Source: Actinophytocola sp035634895
GTDB lineage: Bacteria > Actinomycetota > Actinomycetes > Mycobacteriales > Pseudonocardiaceae
Assembly: GCF_035634895.1 (NCBI RefSeq)
Contig: NZ_DASQCC010000185.1
Location: 22,860-86,859 of the forward strand
Length of the DNA: 64,000 nt
Direction: 5' to 3'
The notes under the pieces were generated by a model that saw only the letters and a list, made by a program, of their open reading frames with translations, did not search any database and was not told where the DNA came from. Of the stretch, positions 1 to 8,452 are shown piece by piece. Position 1 is the first letter of the stretch. Every line of letters begins with the position of its first letter. The position numbers and the translations under genes are program-made.

Positions 1-966
1 CCGCTCGACGACCTCCAGCTCCGCTCGTCCGCGAGTGCCGTTGACCCCGACCCGGTACCCCTCCCACGGGCTGTGCGCGGTCAGCGAGTACGACATGCTC
101 GCCCCGCCGCGGTAGCCCACCAGCACGCTCAGCGTGTCCTCGATGTCCCCGCCCGGCGCGAACACGTCCTGGTCGCGCAGGTACCCGTCGTCCCGCTCCG
201 CCTCCAGGTACAGCCGGCGCATCCGGTCGTCGCCCGCCATGTCGAGGTGGAACGGGTCGTCCTCGGCCAGGTCCCGCGCCAGCGGCGGCCGCGCCCCCGC
301 GGGGCGGCCGGTGCCCCGCGGGCCGTAGAACCGCATGCCGCCGAGCGCGGTGACCGTCTCGGGCACGTCGTCGAGCCACCAGTTGACGAGGTCGAAGTGG
401 TGGGTCGCCTTGTGCACGGCCAGTCCGCCGGAGTTCCGCTTGGCGCGGTGCCAGCGGCGGAAGTAGTCCGCGCCGTGCACGGTGTCCAGCAGCCACTCGA
501 AGTGCACCGACAGCACGTCGCCGATCTCGCCGCCCGCGATGACCCGGCGCAGCGCGCTGTTGCGGGGCGAGTAGCGGTAGTTGAAGGTGACCGTCAGCCG
601 GGCCGGCGAGGCCGTCACGGCGTCGTGGACGACCCGCAGCCCCTCGGCGTCGATCGTCAGGGGCTTCTCGCACACCACGTCCACGCCTGCGTCGAGCGCG
701 GTCGCGACCACCTGGGCGTGCGTGTGGTCCGGTGAGGTCACGACGACGGCGTCGACCTCAGTCAGCATGCGGTCCAGCTCGTCCGGGTGGTAGTGCCGGG
801 GCGTGAGCGGGTGGACCCGTTCGTCGTAGGCGGCCATCCGCGACTCGTTCGTGTCGCACCACGCCACCGGGACGGCGACGTCCGCGTGCTCGCCGACCAT
901 CGCGTCGACGTACATGCCGGCGCGTGACCCCGTGCCGACCACCCCGTACCGCCGCCGGAGCACCAT
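1..966 (-). CDS. Gfo/Idh/MocA family NAD(P)-dependent oxidoreductase (3' end outside window)
   Basis: Cytoplasmic dehydrogenase of the family that oxidises or reduces sugars and sugar-like alcohols with NAD(P). The N-terminus shows the Rossmann motif GVVGTGSRAG (residues 7-16), then TSPDHTHAQV and the family signature CEKPLTID near residue 100. The C-terminal substrate domain begins at about residue 120 and runs out of the window, so the stop is not seen. The ATG at 966 is preceded by GGGAGG at 8 bp; an ATG 8 bases upstream is out of frame. It is divergent from the ABC permease operon, and two LacI-type palindromes lie in the gap, so it probably shares control with the importer. The substrate cannot be read from sequence. 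Confidence 0.9.
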   Translation of the reverse strand, partial: MVLRRRYGVVGTGSRAGMYVDAMVGEHADVAVPVAWCDTNESRMAAYDERVHPLTPRHYHPDELDRMLTEVDAVVVTSPDHTHAQVVATALDAGVDVVCEKPLTIDAEGLRVVHDAVTASPARLTVTFNYRYSPRNSALRRVIAGGEIGDVLSVHFEWLLDTVHGADYFRRWHRAKRNSGGLAVHKATHHFDLVNWWLDDVPETVTALGGMRFYGPRGTGRPAGARPPLARDLAEDDPFHLDMAGDDRMRRLYLEAERDDGYLRDQDVFAPGGDIEDTLSVLVGYRGGASMSYSLTAHSPWEGYRVGVNGTRGRAELEVVER

Positions 967-985
967 CTGGGCATCCTCCCTGAGA

Positions 986-997
986 GCAACCGGTTTC
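986..997. promoter_or_regulatory. LacI-type operator, copy 1 (GCAACCGGTTTC)
   Basis: Near-palindrome around AACCGGTT, flanked by TGAGA and TCTCA (981-1000). It lies 20 bp upstream of the leftward oxidoreductase start. It differs at one base from the GAAACCGGTTTC consensus of the other three sites in this locus and is probably bound by the LacI-DUF6807 regulator encoded at 5415. Confidence 0.7.
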
Positions 998-1052
998 TCA
1001 CAACACCATACCCAAGGGATTGACCAAGGCGAGAGTGTGCGTTTCACTGTCG

Positions 1053-1064
1053 GAAACCGGTTAC
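1053..1064. promoter_or_regulatory. LacI-type operator, copy 2 (GAAACCGGTTAC)
   Basis: Palindrome 22 bp upstream of the first permease ATG, just before the ribosome site GAGAGGGTGGAG. It is well placed to block transcription of the permease operon. It is the second copy in this divergent gap. Confidence 0.72.
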
Positions 1065-1085
1065 CGAGAGGGTGGAGACAGCACA

Positions 1086-2009
1086 ATGGCCGTGCTCAAC
1101 GCCCCGGCCCCGGCCAGGGGCGCGCGGAGACGGCGCCGAGAGCGGTGGACGCCCTACCTGCTGATCGCGCCCGCGGGGCTGCTGGTCGCGGTGTTCCTCC
1201 TCTACCCGATCGGCAGCGTCGTCTACTACAGCCTCTACGACTACAACGTCACCAAGCCGTGGAGCAATGGTTTCGCCGGTTTCGACAACTACGTGACCAT
1301 GTTCGGCGACACCCAGTTCTGGCGGTCGCTCGTCTTCACCGCGCGGTGGGTCGTCGTGGAGGTCGGCCTGCAGCTCGTCTTCGGCCTCGCGCTCGCGCTG
1401 ATCATCAACGAGTCGTTCGTCGGCCGGGCCATCTCGCGGGCGCTCGCGTTCGCGCCGTGGGCGGTCAGCGGCGTGCTGACGACGACGATCTGGCTGCTCA
1501 TCTACAGCCCCACCACCGGAATCGGCCGCTACCTGGCCGACGCCGGGATCGGCCAGTACGGGACGAGCCCGCTGGCGAACGCGGGGTCCGCGTTCTGGGC
1601 GGCGGTCGTCGCCGAGCTGTGGCGCGGGATCCCGTTCTTCGCGATCCTGATCCTCGCCGACCTGCAGTCGATCTCCCGGGACCTGTACGAGTCGGCGGAG
1701 GTGGACGGCGCCGGCCGGTTGCGCCGGTTCTGGTCGATCACCCTGCCGCACCTGCGTACCGCGATCGTCATCTCGACCCTGCTGCGTGCGGTGTGGGAGT
1801 TCAACAACGTCGACCTGCTCTACACCCTGACCGGCGGCGGGCCGGGCGGCGCCACGACGACGCTGCCGCTGTACGTCGCGCGCCTCGCCATCGACGCCAA
1901 GGAGTTCGGCTACGGCTCGGCGTTGACGATGGCGGCCTTCGTCGTCCTCGCGGTGTTCTCGGGCACCTATCTCTGGCTGGTGCGCATGGGGAGGGAACAG
2001 AACTCATGA
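1086..2009 (+). CDS. Sugar ABC transporter permease, MalF/UgpA type
   Basis: Integral membrane subunit (307 aa) of a carbohydrate importer. A basic N-terminus (GARRRRRERW) is followed by about six membrane segments, the first around YLLIAPAGLLVAVFLLYPIG. The cytoplasmic EAA loop is visible as ESAEVDGAGRLRRFWSITLP near residue 205, the contact site for the ATPase. The ATG at 1086 has GGGTGGAG upstream; a longer in-frame start at 1020 would place the operator inside the coding region and is less likely. The stop overlaps the next permease start as ATGA, so the two are translationally coupled. No ATPase gene is present in the locus. Confidence 0.93.
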   Translation: MAVLNAPAPARGARRRRRERWTPYLLIAPAGLLVAVFLLYPIGSVVYYSLYDYNVTKPWSNGFAGFDNYVTMFGDTQFWRSLVFTARWVVVEVGLQLVFGLALALIINESFVGRAISRALAFAPWAVSGVLTTTIWLLIYSPTTGIGRYLADAGIGQYGTSPLANAGSAFWAAVVAELWRGIPFFAILILADLQSISRDLYESAEVDGAGRLRRFWSITLPHLRTAIVISTLLRAVWEFNNVDLLYTLTGGGPGGATTTLPLYVARLAIDAKEFGYGSALTMAAFVVLAVFSGTYLWLVRMGREQNS

Positions 2010-2899
2010 GCATGACCGCGGCGCCACCCAACGTCACGTCCGTGCCACCGGTACCGCCCCAGTCGCGGCCCTCCCGCCGGGCGGCCGATCCGCGCCGCAC
2101 GCCGCGCTGGGTCGTCTACGTACCGCTCGCGCTGTACCTGCTGTTCACGCTGGTGCCGTTCTACTGGATCCTGCTCTTCGCCTTCCGCGAGACCGGGTCG
2201 ACCTCGCTGTTCCCGTGGCCGCTGACGCTGGCGCACTTCTCGACGGTGTGGAACGGCGCCGGCTTCTCGGTGTTCTTCGAGAACTCCGTGATCATCGCGG
2301 TGCTGACGGTGTTCTTCAGCACCGCCATCGCGTTGGTCGGCGGCTACGCGCTGGCCCGGTTCTCCTTCCGCGGCAAGGGCGCGTTCATGCTGCTGATGCT
2401 GTGCACCCAGTTCATCCCCGGCGCGATGATGCTCATCCCGCTGTTCGACGTCTTCCGCGCCACGTTCCTGATCAACTCGCTGTGGAGCATCGTCGTCGCG
2501 GACACCGTGTTCCACCTGCCGCTGTCGCTGATGCTCATGGCCGGGTTCATCAGGAACATCCCGATCGAGCTGGAGGAGGCCGCCTGGATCGACGGCTGCG
2601 GCCGCGTGCGTGGCTTCCTGGCGACCGTGCTTCCGTTGCTGCGCCCGGGAATCGTCGCGATCAGCTCGTTCGCGTTCATCTCGTCGTGGAACAACTTCCT
2701 GTTCGCGCTCATGTTCCTGAACTCGCAGGACAAGTTCACCGTGCCGGTCGGGCTGAGCTACATGCTCGGCGAGTACAGCGTCGACTTCGGCGCGCTGGCG
2801 GCCGGCGGCGTGGTGGCCGTGGTGCCGGTCGTGCTCGTGTTCGCCTACGTCCAGCGGTACCTGGTGCAGGGCCTGTCGGCCGGGGCGGTGAAGGGCTGA
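2006..2899 (+). CDS. Sugar ABC transporter permease, MalG type
   Basis: Second membrane subunit (297 aa), pairing with the preceding permease. It has a proline-rich cytoplasmic head, a first membrane segment at VYVPLALYLLFTLVPFYWIL, and the EAA loop LEEAAWIDGCGRVRGFLATV near residue 195. The ATG at 2006 overlaps the upstream stop by 4 bases and gives the usual length for the family. It should import the substrate delivered by the lipoprotein encoded at 3964-5304. Energy is probably supplied by a shared MsiK-like ATPase elsewhere in the genome (known for actinobacterial CUT1 importers, inferred here). Confidence 0.93.
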   Translation: MSMTAAPPNVTSVPPVPPQSRPSRRAADPRRTPRWVVYVPLALYLLFTLVPFYWILLFAFRETGSTSLFPWPLTLAHFSTVWNGAGFSVFFENSVIIAVLTVFFSTAIALVGGYALARFSFRGKGAFMLLMLCTQFIPGAMMLIPLFDVFRATFLINSLWSIVVADTVFHLPLSLMLMAGFIRNIPIELEEAAWIDGCGRVRGFLATVLPLLRPGIVAISSFAFISSWNNFLFALMFLNSQDKFTVPVGLSYMLGEYSVDFGALAAGGVVAVVPVVLVFAYVQRYLVQGLSAGAVKG

Positions 2900-3957
2900 C
2901 CACGCGGCCGTCCGCGATCGGCGGTTACGAGGACTGGCCCGCGGCCTGGCGCGCCGGGGAGCGCCTCGACGGCGAGCTGGCCTCGCTGCTGGGCGTTCTC
3001 GCCCCCGCACGGGCCGCCTCGCGGGCGGTACGCGCGTGGCGGCGCGGCCAGGTGGAGCTGACCGAGCTGAGCTGGCGGACGGCCTTCGGGCCGCCGACCA
3101 GGGCGTGGCTGGCGCTGCCGTCGTCGAGAACCGGACCACTGCCGGGAGTGCTGGCCCTGCACTGCCACGCCGGGGTCAAGAGCGTCGGCGCGCAACGGCT
3201 GGTCTCCTCGCCCGAGCCGACCGCGGAACGGTTGCGCCAGAAGTGCTACGGGGGCGTCGCGCTCGCCGAGCGGCTGGCGCGCGCGGGGTTCGCGGTGCTC
3301 GCCCACGACGCGTTCGCCTGGGGGTCGCGCCGGTTCGCGCTGACGCCCGAGCCGTGGCGGCTGCGGTCCACGATGGCGGCACTCCGCGCGGCCGGGCGGG
3401 ATCCCGGCTACGACACCGCGGCGGCCCTGCACGAGGCGACCGTGGCCAAGTTCGCCGGCGTCATGGGCACGTCCTTCGCGGGCGCGGTCGCCCACGACGA
3501 CCTGACCGCCCTGAACGTCCTCGCCGGCCTGCCGTACGTGGACCGGCTCGGCGTCGTGGGCTTCTCCGGCGGGGGAGGGCGTGCGGCCGTGCTCACGGCA
3601 CTGGACCCCCGGATACGGGCCAGCGTCATCGCGTGCATGATGTCCACTGTGGACGAACTCTATCCGGCCTACCTCGACGCGCACTCGTGGCTGCTGGCGA
3701 CCCCGGGCATCGGCGACGGCCGGGACTGGCCCGACGTCGCCTTCGGTCGGGGCGAGCACGACCAGCTCGTGCTCTACGCGGCCGACGACGCGTTGTTCCC
3801 GCCCGAGGGCATGGTCCGCGCCGACGCCCTGCTGCGCCAGCGGTTCGCCGAAGCGGCGGGGACCTACGTGGGCGTCACGGTGCCCGGCCCCCACCGCTTC
3901 GACGGTCCCATGCAGGATCAGGCAATCGACTTCCTTGTCGCCGCACTGTCCACATGA
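2896..3957 (+). CDS. Alpha/beta hydrolase of the dienelactone hydrolase / acetylxylan esterase type
   Basis: Probable cytoplasmic esterase or deacetylase (about 353 aa). The nucleophile elbow is GFSGGGGR, the acid is likely the Asp in YAADDALFPPEG, and the histidine is in GPHRFDG near the end. LPGVLALHCHAG forms the strand and oxyanion region. The start is uncertain: no ATG, GTG or TTG lies near the expected N-terminus in this frame. A CTG at 2896 overlaps the permease stop, while the next GTG at about 3052 would remove some 50 residues. It is co-directional with the permeases and probably the last gene of their operon, so it may remove acyl groups from the imported sugar. Confidence 0.78.
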   Translation: MTTRPSAIGGYEDWPAAWRAGERLDGELASLLGVLAPARAASRAVRAWRRGQVELTELSWRTAFGPPTRAWLALPSSRTGPLPGVLALHCHAGVKSVGAQRLVSSPEPTAERLRQKCYGGVALAERLARAGFAVLAHDAFAWGSRRFALTPEPWRLRSTMAALRAAGRDPGYDTAAALHEATVAKFAGVMGTSFAGAVAHDDLTALNVLAGLPYVDRLGVVGFSGGGGRAAVLTALDPRIRASVIACMMSTVDELYPAYLDAHSWLLATPGIGDGRDWPDVAFGRGEHDQLVLYAADDALFPPEGMVRADALLRQRFAEAAGTYVGVTVPGPHRFDGPMQDQAIDFLVAALST

Positions 3958-3963
3958 GCCCGG

Positions 3964-5304
3964 CTACCTACCGCCGTGTTCCTTGTACTCCGCCAGCGCC
4001 TTCTCGAAGCGGTCCGCGTACTTCGACAGGAAGTCCTCGGGCGTCATCGTCTTCTGCAGCACCGCCTGGAAGTCCGGCTCCATCTCGGTCTTGAGGATCG
4101 AGCCCCAGTCGGGCAGGTAGGTCGGCAGCCGCACGAACCGCGTCTTCGGGTTGGCCGCCGTCCTGACGACCGACTCGAGCGGTTGCGACTTCTTCACCCA
4201 CGGGTCCTTCTGCGCGGTGAGCAGGGCCGGCACCTGGCCGACCGTCTCGGACCACGCGGAGTTGGCGGTGGTGCTCATGAACTCGACGAACTTCCACGCC
4301 GCGGCCTTCTTCTCGCTGCCGGCCATGATGCTCAGCCCGGAGACGGACGGGCTCGTCGCGGTGATCACGCCCTTCTCGTCGGGGAACGGCGCCACCCCGG
4401 CCACCTTGTCCGCGCCCAGTGCGGTGATGTGGTCCTGGTAGGAGCCGAGGTTGTGGTGCATGGCCCACGCGGAGCCGCCGTCGAACGCGGCGACGATCTT
4501 GGGATAGTCGTTGGAGATGTCCGCCGCGGCGCTGACCGTGCCGTACAGCCCGACGTAGCGCTTGAAGGCCTTGATGTTGTCCTTGTTGTCGAGGGTTGCC
4601 TGGCCGTTCCTGGTGAAGAACTCGCCGACGCCGGACTGGCCGTAGGTCATGGCGATCATCGGCGGCATCGAGCCGGGGCCGCCGCGGAACGCGAACCCGA
4701 ACCGGTTGGCGCCCGGGTTGGTGAGCTTCTCGGCGTCGTCGAAGAACTCCTCGTAGGACTTGGGCTCCTTGAGGTTGGCCTCCGCGAGCCAGTCCTTGCG
4801 GTACCAGATGATGTCCGAGAGCGCGGTCAGCGGCGCCTTGTAGAGCTTGCGGTCGGCCGAGTTGACCCGCTCGTTGTCGACCATGGCCTTGTCGATCCGG
4901 TCCGGGAGCCCGGCCTCTGTGAACGCGTCGTCCAGCGGCACGAGCGACTTCTGCGCGATGAGGCTCGCGATGTCGTTGCCGATCAGCAGGACGTCGGGGA
5001 TCTCGCCGGTGGCGAGCGCGTTCTGCACCTTCTGCAGGTAGGAGGAGTTCGGCAGGCCGACGTAGTTGACCTTGATCTTGGGATATTCCTTCTGGAAGTC
5101 CGCGATCAGCTCCTGCCACTTCGCGGTGAGCCGGGGGTTGGCGTTGGTGTCCCAGAACTCGATCGTGCCCTCGGCCTTGCCCCAGTCCACCGTGGCGGCC
5201 TTCGGCGCTGCCGTGGTCCCGCTGCCCGGGCCGGCGCAGCCGCCGACCATCGCCAGCGCCGCCGCGACTGCGGCCAGGCCGGCCAGCCGTCCTCGCAGTC
5301 CCAT
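3964..5304 (-). CDS. Extracellular sugar-binding lipoprotein of an ABC importer (SBP family 1)
   Basis: Solute-binding protein of 446 aa with a lipoprotein signal peptide: MGLRGRLAGLAAVAAALAM, then VGGC with Cys at about residue 23. The mature protein begins with the family-typical EGTIEFWDTNANP and contains GEIPDVLLIGNDI. It captures the substrate at the outer membrane face and delivers it to the two permeases encoded in the opposite direction. It converges on the hydrolase gene with a 6-base gap. Upstream (5305-5414) it shares a divergent promoter with the LacI regulator, containing two operators, so the regulator probably represses both itself and this gene. Confidence 0.92.
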   Translation of the reverse strand: MGLRGRLAGLAAVAAALAMVGGCAGPGSGTTAAPKAATVDWGKAEGTIEFWDTNANPRLTAKWQELIADFQKEYPKIKVNYVGLPNSSYLQKVQNALATGEIPDVLLIGNDIASLIAQKSLVPLDDAFTEAGLPDRIDKAMVDNERVNSADRKLYKAPLTALSDIIWYRKDWLAEANLKEPKSYEEFFDDAEKLTNPGANRFGFAFRGGPGSMPPMIAMTYGQSGVGEFFTRNGQATLDNKDNIKAFKRYVGLYGTVSAAADISNDYPKIVAAFDGGSAWAMHHNLGSYQDHITALGADKVAGVAPFPDEKGVITATSPSVSGLSIMAGSEKKAAAWKFVEFMSTTANSAWSETVGQVPALLTAQKDPWVKKSQPLESVVRTAANPKTRFVRLPTYLPDWGSILKTEMEPDFQAVLQKTMTPEDFLSKYADRFEKALAEYKEHGGR

Positions 5305-5347
5305 GGTCGTGCACCTCTCTCGTCGTTGAGCGTGGCTCGCCGGATGG

Positions 5348-5359
5348 GAAACCGGTTTA
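5348..5359. promoter_or_regulatory. LacI-type operator, copy 3 (GAAACCGGTTTA)
   Basis: Palindrome in the gap between the binding-protein gene (leftward) and the regulator gene (rightward), 44 bp upstream of the binding-protein start. It matches GAAACCGGTTTC at 11 of 12 bases. Confidence 0.73.
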
Positions 5360-5382
5360 TCGTGGGCTACGGTAACAGCTGG

Positions 5383-5394
5383 GGAACCGGTTTC
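5383..5394. promoter_or_regulatory. LacI-type operator, copy 4 (GGAACCGGTTTC)
   Basis: Second palindrome in the same gap, 20 bp upstream of the regulator ATG, matching the consensus at 11 of 12 bases. The centres of copies 3 and 4 are 35 bp apart. It probably mediates autoregulation. Confidence 0.73.
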
Positions 5395-5414
5395 CTAGGT
5401 GTGAAGGACGAGGC

Positions 5415-7361
5415 ATGGCACGGTCGCTGAAGGGTGCGAGCACCATCGAGGAGGTCGCCGCCGCGGCCGGGGTGTCCCGCGCGACGGTCTCCAGGGTCAT
5501 GAACGGCAGGACGACCGTGGCCCCGGAGATCGCCGCCCGGGTGCGGGCCGCCGCCGACCGGTTGCAGTACCGCCCGAGCAACGTGGCGCGCAGCCTTTCG
5601 TTGGGCCGCACCAACACGGTCGCGCTGGTCGTCCCCGACCTGAGCAACCCGATGTTCCAGCAGGTGCTGCGCGGCGCGATGGCTGCCGCGGCCGAGAGCG
5701 GGTACCGGATCCTGGTCGCGGAGACGGCCGAGTCCGTGACCGAGGAGGCGGAGACCGCGCTGGAGGCGCGGCTACGCTGCGACGCGCTCATCCTCGCCAG
5801 CCCCCGGATGCCGGCCGACGAGCTCACCGCCCTCCTGGCCAGGGCGGCACCGGTCGTCGTGCTGAACCGGCCGGTCGCGCAGGCCCCGACGCTCGCGGTC
5901 GACTATGCCGCGGGCATCGGCGAGATCGTCGACCACCTCGTCGACCTGGGCCACCGCGACCTCGCGTACCTGGCCGGGCCGCCCAACGCCGCGTCGAACC
6001 GGGCCCGCCTGCTGGGGCTGGCGGAGGCGACGCGCCGGCACCCGTTCCTGCGGGTCCGGACGATCCCGGCCGGCACCACGATCGAGGACGGCTACCGCGT
6101 CGCCGACGAGGTCCTCGAGAGCCGGGCGACGAGCGCGTTGGCGTTCAACGACCTCGTCGCGTTCGGGCTGCTGGCACGGCTCAACGAGACCGGGGTGGCC
6201 GTCCCGGGCGACCTCTCGGTCACCGGCTTCGACGGCATCGAACTCTCGCGGTACGCGACGCCGTCGCTGACCACGGCAAGCGTCTCATCAGTCGCGCTCG
6301 GGCGCCGGGCGTGGGAAAGGCTGGTCATGGCAATGGAAAGCGAGCAGACCGGCACCGAGCCCGAGATGATCGCACCGGAGCTGGTGGTGCGGGCGAGCAG
6401 CGGTCCGGTGCCCCCGGCGCGGCGGCTCGGGGTGCCGTCGTCGGGCACGGCCGCGGCGGCGCGGCAGCAGGTCATCGGCGAGGCGCGCTGGCGGCTGGCG
6501 GGCAGCGGGGCGGTGCTGGAGCACCGCGACATCCCGCTGACGCGGTACGAGGACGGGGCGGACCTGCCGCAGGTGCACAGCCCGCGGCCGTACCTGCACC
6601 CGATCCACTCGCTGTCCGGGCGCGCGGTGACCGAGATCAGCCCGGTCGACCACCGGCACCACTACGGCCTGTCGCTGACCATCGCCGACGTCGACGGCAC
6701 CACGTACTGGGGCGGCCGGACGTTCCTGGCGGGGCAGGGCCCGACCCTGCTGCGCAACCACGGGCGGCAGATCAGCCACGGCGCCGAGGTCGCCGACGGC
6801 GGGCTGCGCGAGTCGCTGACCTGGGCGGACCAGCACGACCGGCAGCAGCTCGTGGAGGAACGCCAGCTGACCGGGGTGGTCATCGCGGAGGCCGAGGCGT
6901 GGGCGCTCGGGTGGCACAGCAGGCTGACCGCGCCGGCGGGTGCGACCATCTCCAGCCCGGCGCTGCGGGGCAGGCCGGGCGCCGGGTACGGCGGGATCTT
7001 CTGCCGGCTGGTGTCGGCGGACTCGACCGAGGTCCTGACGGCGGACGCGGACTCGGAGTCCGGCGCGCACGGGTCCCGGTCACCGTGGCTGGCGTTCGGA
7101 GGCCGGTACGGCGGGGAGTGGGCGTCGGTGGTGCTGGTCCAGGAGGGCGAGCCGAGGCCGTGGTTCGTCCGGGTGGCGGACTACGTCGGCGCGGGGCCCG
7201 CGCTCGCGTGGGACACGCCGTGCGTGATCGGCGCCGGGGAGGACCTGGACCTCGGGCTGGTGGCACTGGTGGTCGACCGCCGGCTGTCCACACAGGACGC
7301 CTCGGATCTCGCGGACCTGGCACTCGCCCGGGTCGCGGCGGCCCGCCGGGGTGCCCTGTGA
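5415..7361 (+). CDS. LacI-family regulator fused to a C-terminal DUF6807 (PmoA-like) domain
   Basis: 648 aa, about twice the usual LacI length. Residues 9-60 are the LacI helix-turn-helix with the hinge (TIEEVAAAAGVSRATVSRV). Residues 65-335 are the periplasmic-binding-like sensor (ALVVPDLSNPMFQ; DLSVTGFDGIELSRY). Residues 340-640 resemble DUF6807/PmoA: PYLHPIHSLSG, SPVDHRHHYGLSLTIADVDG, YWGGRTF and LRNHGRQI are characteristic. DUF6807 proteins are commonly found in sugar-catabolic loci; their reaction is not settled. The frame is open through the junction with unchanged codon use, so the fusion looks real. The end overlaps the next oxidoreductase start (GTGA). It is the likely ligand of the four AACCGGTT palindromes in this locus. 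Confidence 0.88.
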   Translation: MARSLKGASTIEEVAAAAGVSRATVSRVMNGRTTVAPEIAARVRAAADRLQYRPSNVARSLSLGRTNTVALVVPDLSNPMFQQVLRGAMAAAAESGYRILVAETAESVTEEAETALEARLRCDALILASPRMPADELTALLARAAPVVVLNRPVAQAPTLAVDYAAGIGEIVDHLVDLGHRDLAYLAGPPNAASNRARLLGLAEATRRHPFLRVRTIPAGTTIEDGYRVADEVLESRATSALAFNDLVAFGLLARLNETGVAVPGDLSVTGFDGIELSRYATPSLTTASVSSVALGRRAWERLVMAMESEQTGTEPEMIAPELVVRASSGPVPPARRLGVPSSGTAAAARQQVIGEARWRLAGSGAVLEHRDIPLTRYEDGADLPQVHSPRPYLHPIHSLSGRAVTEISPVDHRHHYGLSLTIADVDGTTYWGGRTFLAGQGPTLLRNHGRQISHGAEVADGGLRESLTWADQHDRQQLVEERQLTGVVIAEAEAWALGWHSRLTAPAGATISSPALRGRPGAGYGGIFCRLVSADSTEVLTADADSESGAHGSRSPWLAFGGRYGGEWASVVLVQEGEPRPWFVRVADYVGAGPALAWDTPCVIGAGEDLDLGLVALVVDRRLSTQDASDLADLALARVAAARRGAL

Positions 7362-8452
7362 AACGCGTGGCCCTGGTCGGTGCCCGCGGGCACGGCGCGT
7401 CGTACTTCGACCGGCTGGACCGGCTCGCCGCGGCGGGCCGGGCCCGGCTCGTGGCGGTGGCCGACCCCCGCCCGCCCGGCCCGCTCGCGCCCCGGCTGTC
7501 CGGCGTGACCTGGCACGACAGCCTGGCGGACCTGCTGGCCCGGGAGGAGCCGGCGGTGGTGGTGCTGGCGACGCCGGTCCACACCCACGCCGACCTGGCG
7601 GTGGCGGCGATGCGGGCCGGCTGTGACGTGCTGCTGGAGAAGCCGCCCGCGCCGTCGCTCGCGGAGTTCTCGCGCGTGGTGGCCGCCGTCCGGGAGACGG
7701 GACGGATCTGCCAGGTCGGCTTCCAGACGTTCGGCTCGGCGGCGATCGACGCGGTGCGGCGGATCGTGGCCGCCGGCGAGATCGGGCAGGTGAGCGGGTA
7801 CGGCGCGGTGGGGACGTGGGTGCGCACGGCGGGGTACTGGGCGCGGTCGGAGTGGGCTGGGCACCGCCGGCTGGCCGGCCGGGACGTCGTCGACGGCGTC
7901 GTGACGAACCCGCTGGCGCACGCGGTCGCGACGGCACTGTTGGTGGCCGGGGCCTCGGTCACCCAGGTGGAGACGGACCTCTACCGGGCGAACGACATCG
8001 AGGCCGACGACACGTCGTCGGGCGTGGTCACCCTGTCCGACGGCCTGCGGCTGGCCTTCGGGTTCACGCTGTGCGCGCCGAGGCGTTCGCCCGCGCTGGT
8101 TCTCGTCCACGGGAGCAAGGGCACGGTACGGCTGGCATACGAGTCGGACACGGTCGACGTGGACGACCGGACCATGACGTTCGGCCGCGTCGACCTGCTG
8201 GACGACCTGCTCACGGCCCGCGCGACCGGCAGCCGGCCGCGCTGCCCGGTGGAGGACACCGCGGCCTTCATGCACGTGGTCGAGGCGGTCCGCGCCGCTG
8301 ACGAGCCGACCCGGATCCCCGATCACCACATCCGCTGGTCAGGTGAGGGCGACGACCGCCACCCCGTCGTCACCGACGTGGAGGCATGGTGTTCCCGGGC
8401 CGCCGTGCGCGGGAAGACGTTCTCGTCGCTGGGCGCGCCGTGGGCCCGTTAG
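7358..8452 (+). CDS. Gfo/Idh/MocA family oxidoreductase
   Basis: 364-residue NAD(P)-dependent dehydrogenase. The Rossmann motif is VALVGARGHG at residues 4-13, followed by ATPVHTHADLAV and the signature LLEKPPAPSL. The C-terminal domain contains the VDGVVTNPLAHAV segment typical of homologues found with DUF6807 proteins. It is translationally coupled to the LacI-DUF6807 gene by a GTGA overlap, indicating that regulator and enzyme are made together. With the oxidoreductase at 1-966 it gives the locus two sugar dehydrogenases. The end overlaps the convergent small monooxygenase gene by 4 bases. Confidence 0.9.
   Translation: MKRVALVGARGHGASYFDRLDRLAAAGRARLVAVADPRPPGPLAPRLSGVTWHDSLADLLAREEPAVVVLATPVHTHADLAVAAMRAGCDVLLEKPPAPSLAEFSRVVAAVRETGRICQVGFQTFGSAAIDAVRRIVAAGEIGQVSGYGAVGTWVRTAGYWARSEWAGHRRLAGRDVVDGVVTNPLAHAVATALLVAGASVTQVETDLYRANDIEADDTSSGVVTLSDGLRLAFGFTLCAPRRSPALVLVHGSKGTVRLAYESDTVDVDDRTMTFGRVDLLDDLLTARATGSRPRCPVEDTAAFMHVVEAVRAADEPTRIPDHHIRWSGEGDDRHPVVTDVEAWCSRAAVRGKTFSSLGAPWAR

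Noticed and set aside
851..2005. Extended start of the second permease and similar extension of the hydrolase frame back to 2215
   Set aside because: The added sequence overlaps the preceding permease genes in another frame and contains no membrane pattern; the internal ATG 2006 gives the normal family length.
5415..7361. LacI-DUF6807 as a missed stop or frameshift joining two genes
   Set aside because: The frame is continuous, codon third-position bias does not change at the junction, and no ribosome site or start is found between the parts.
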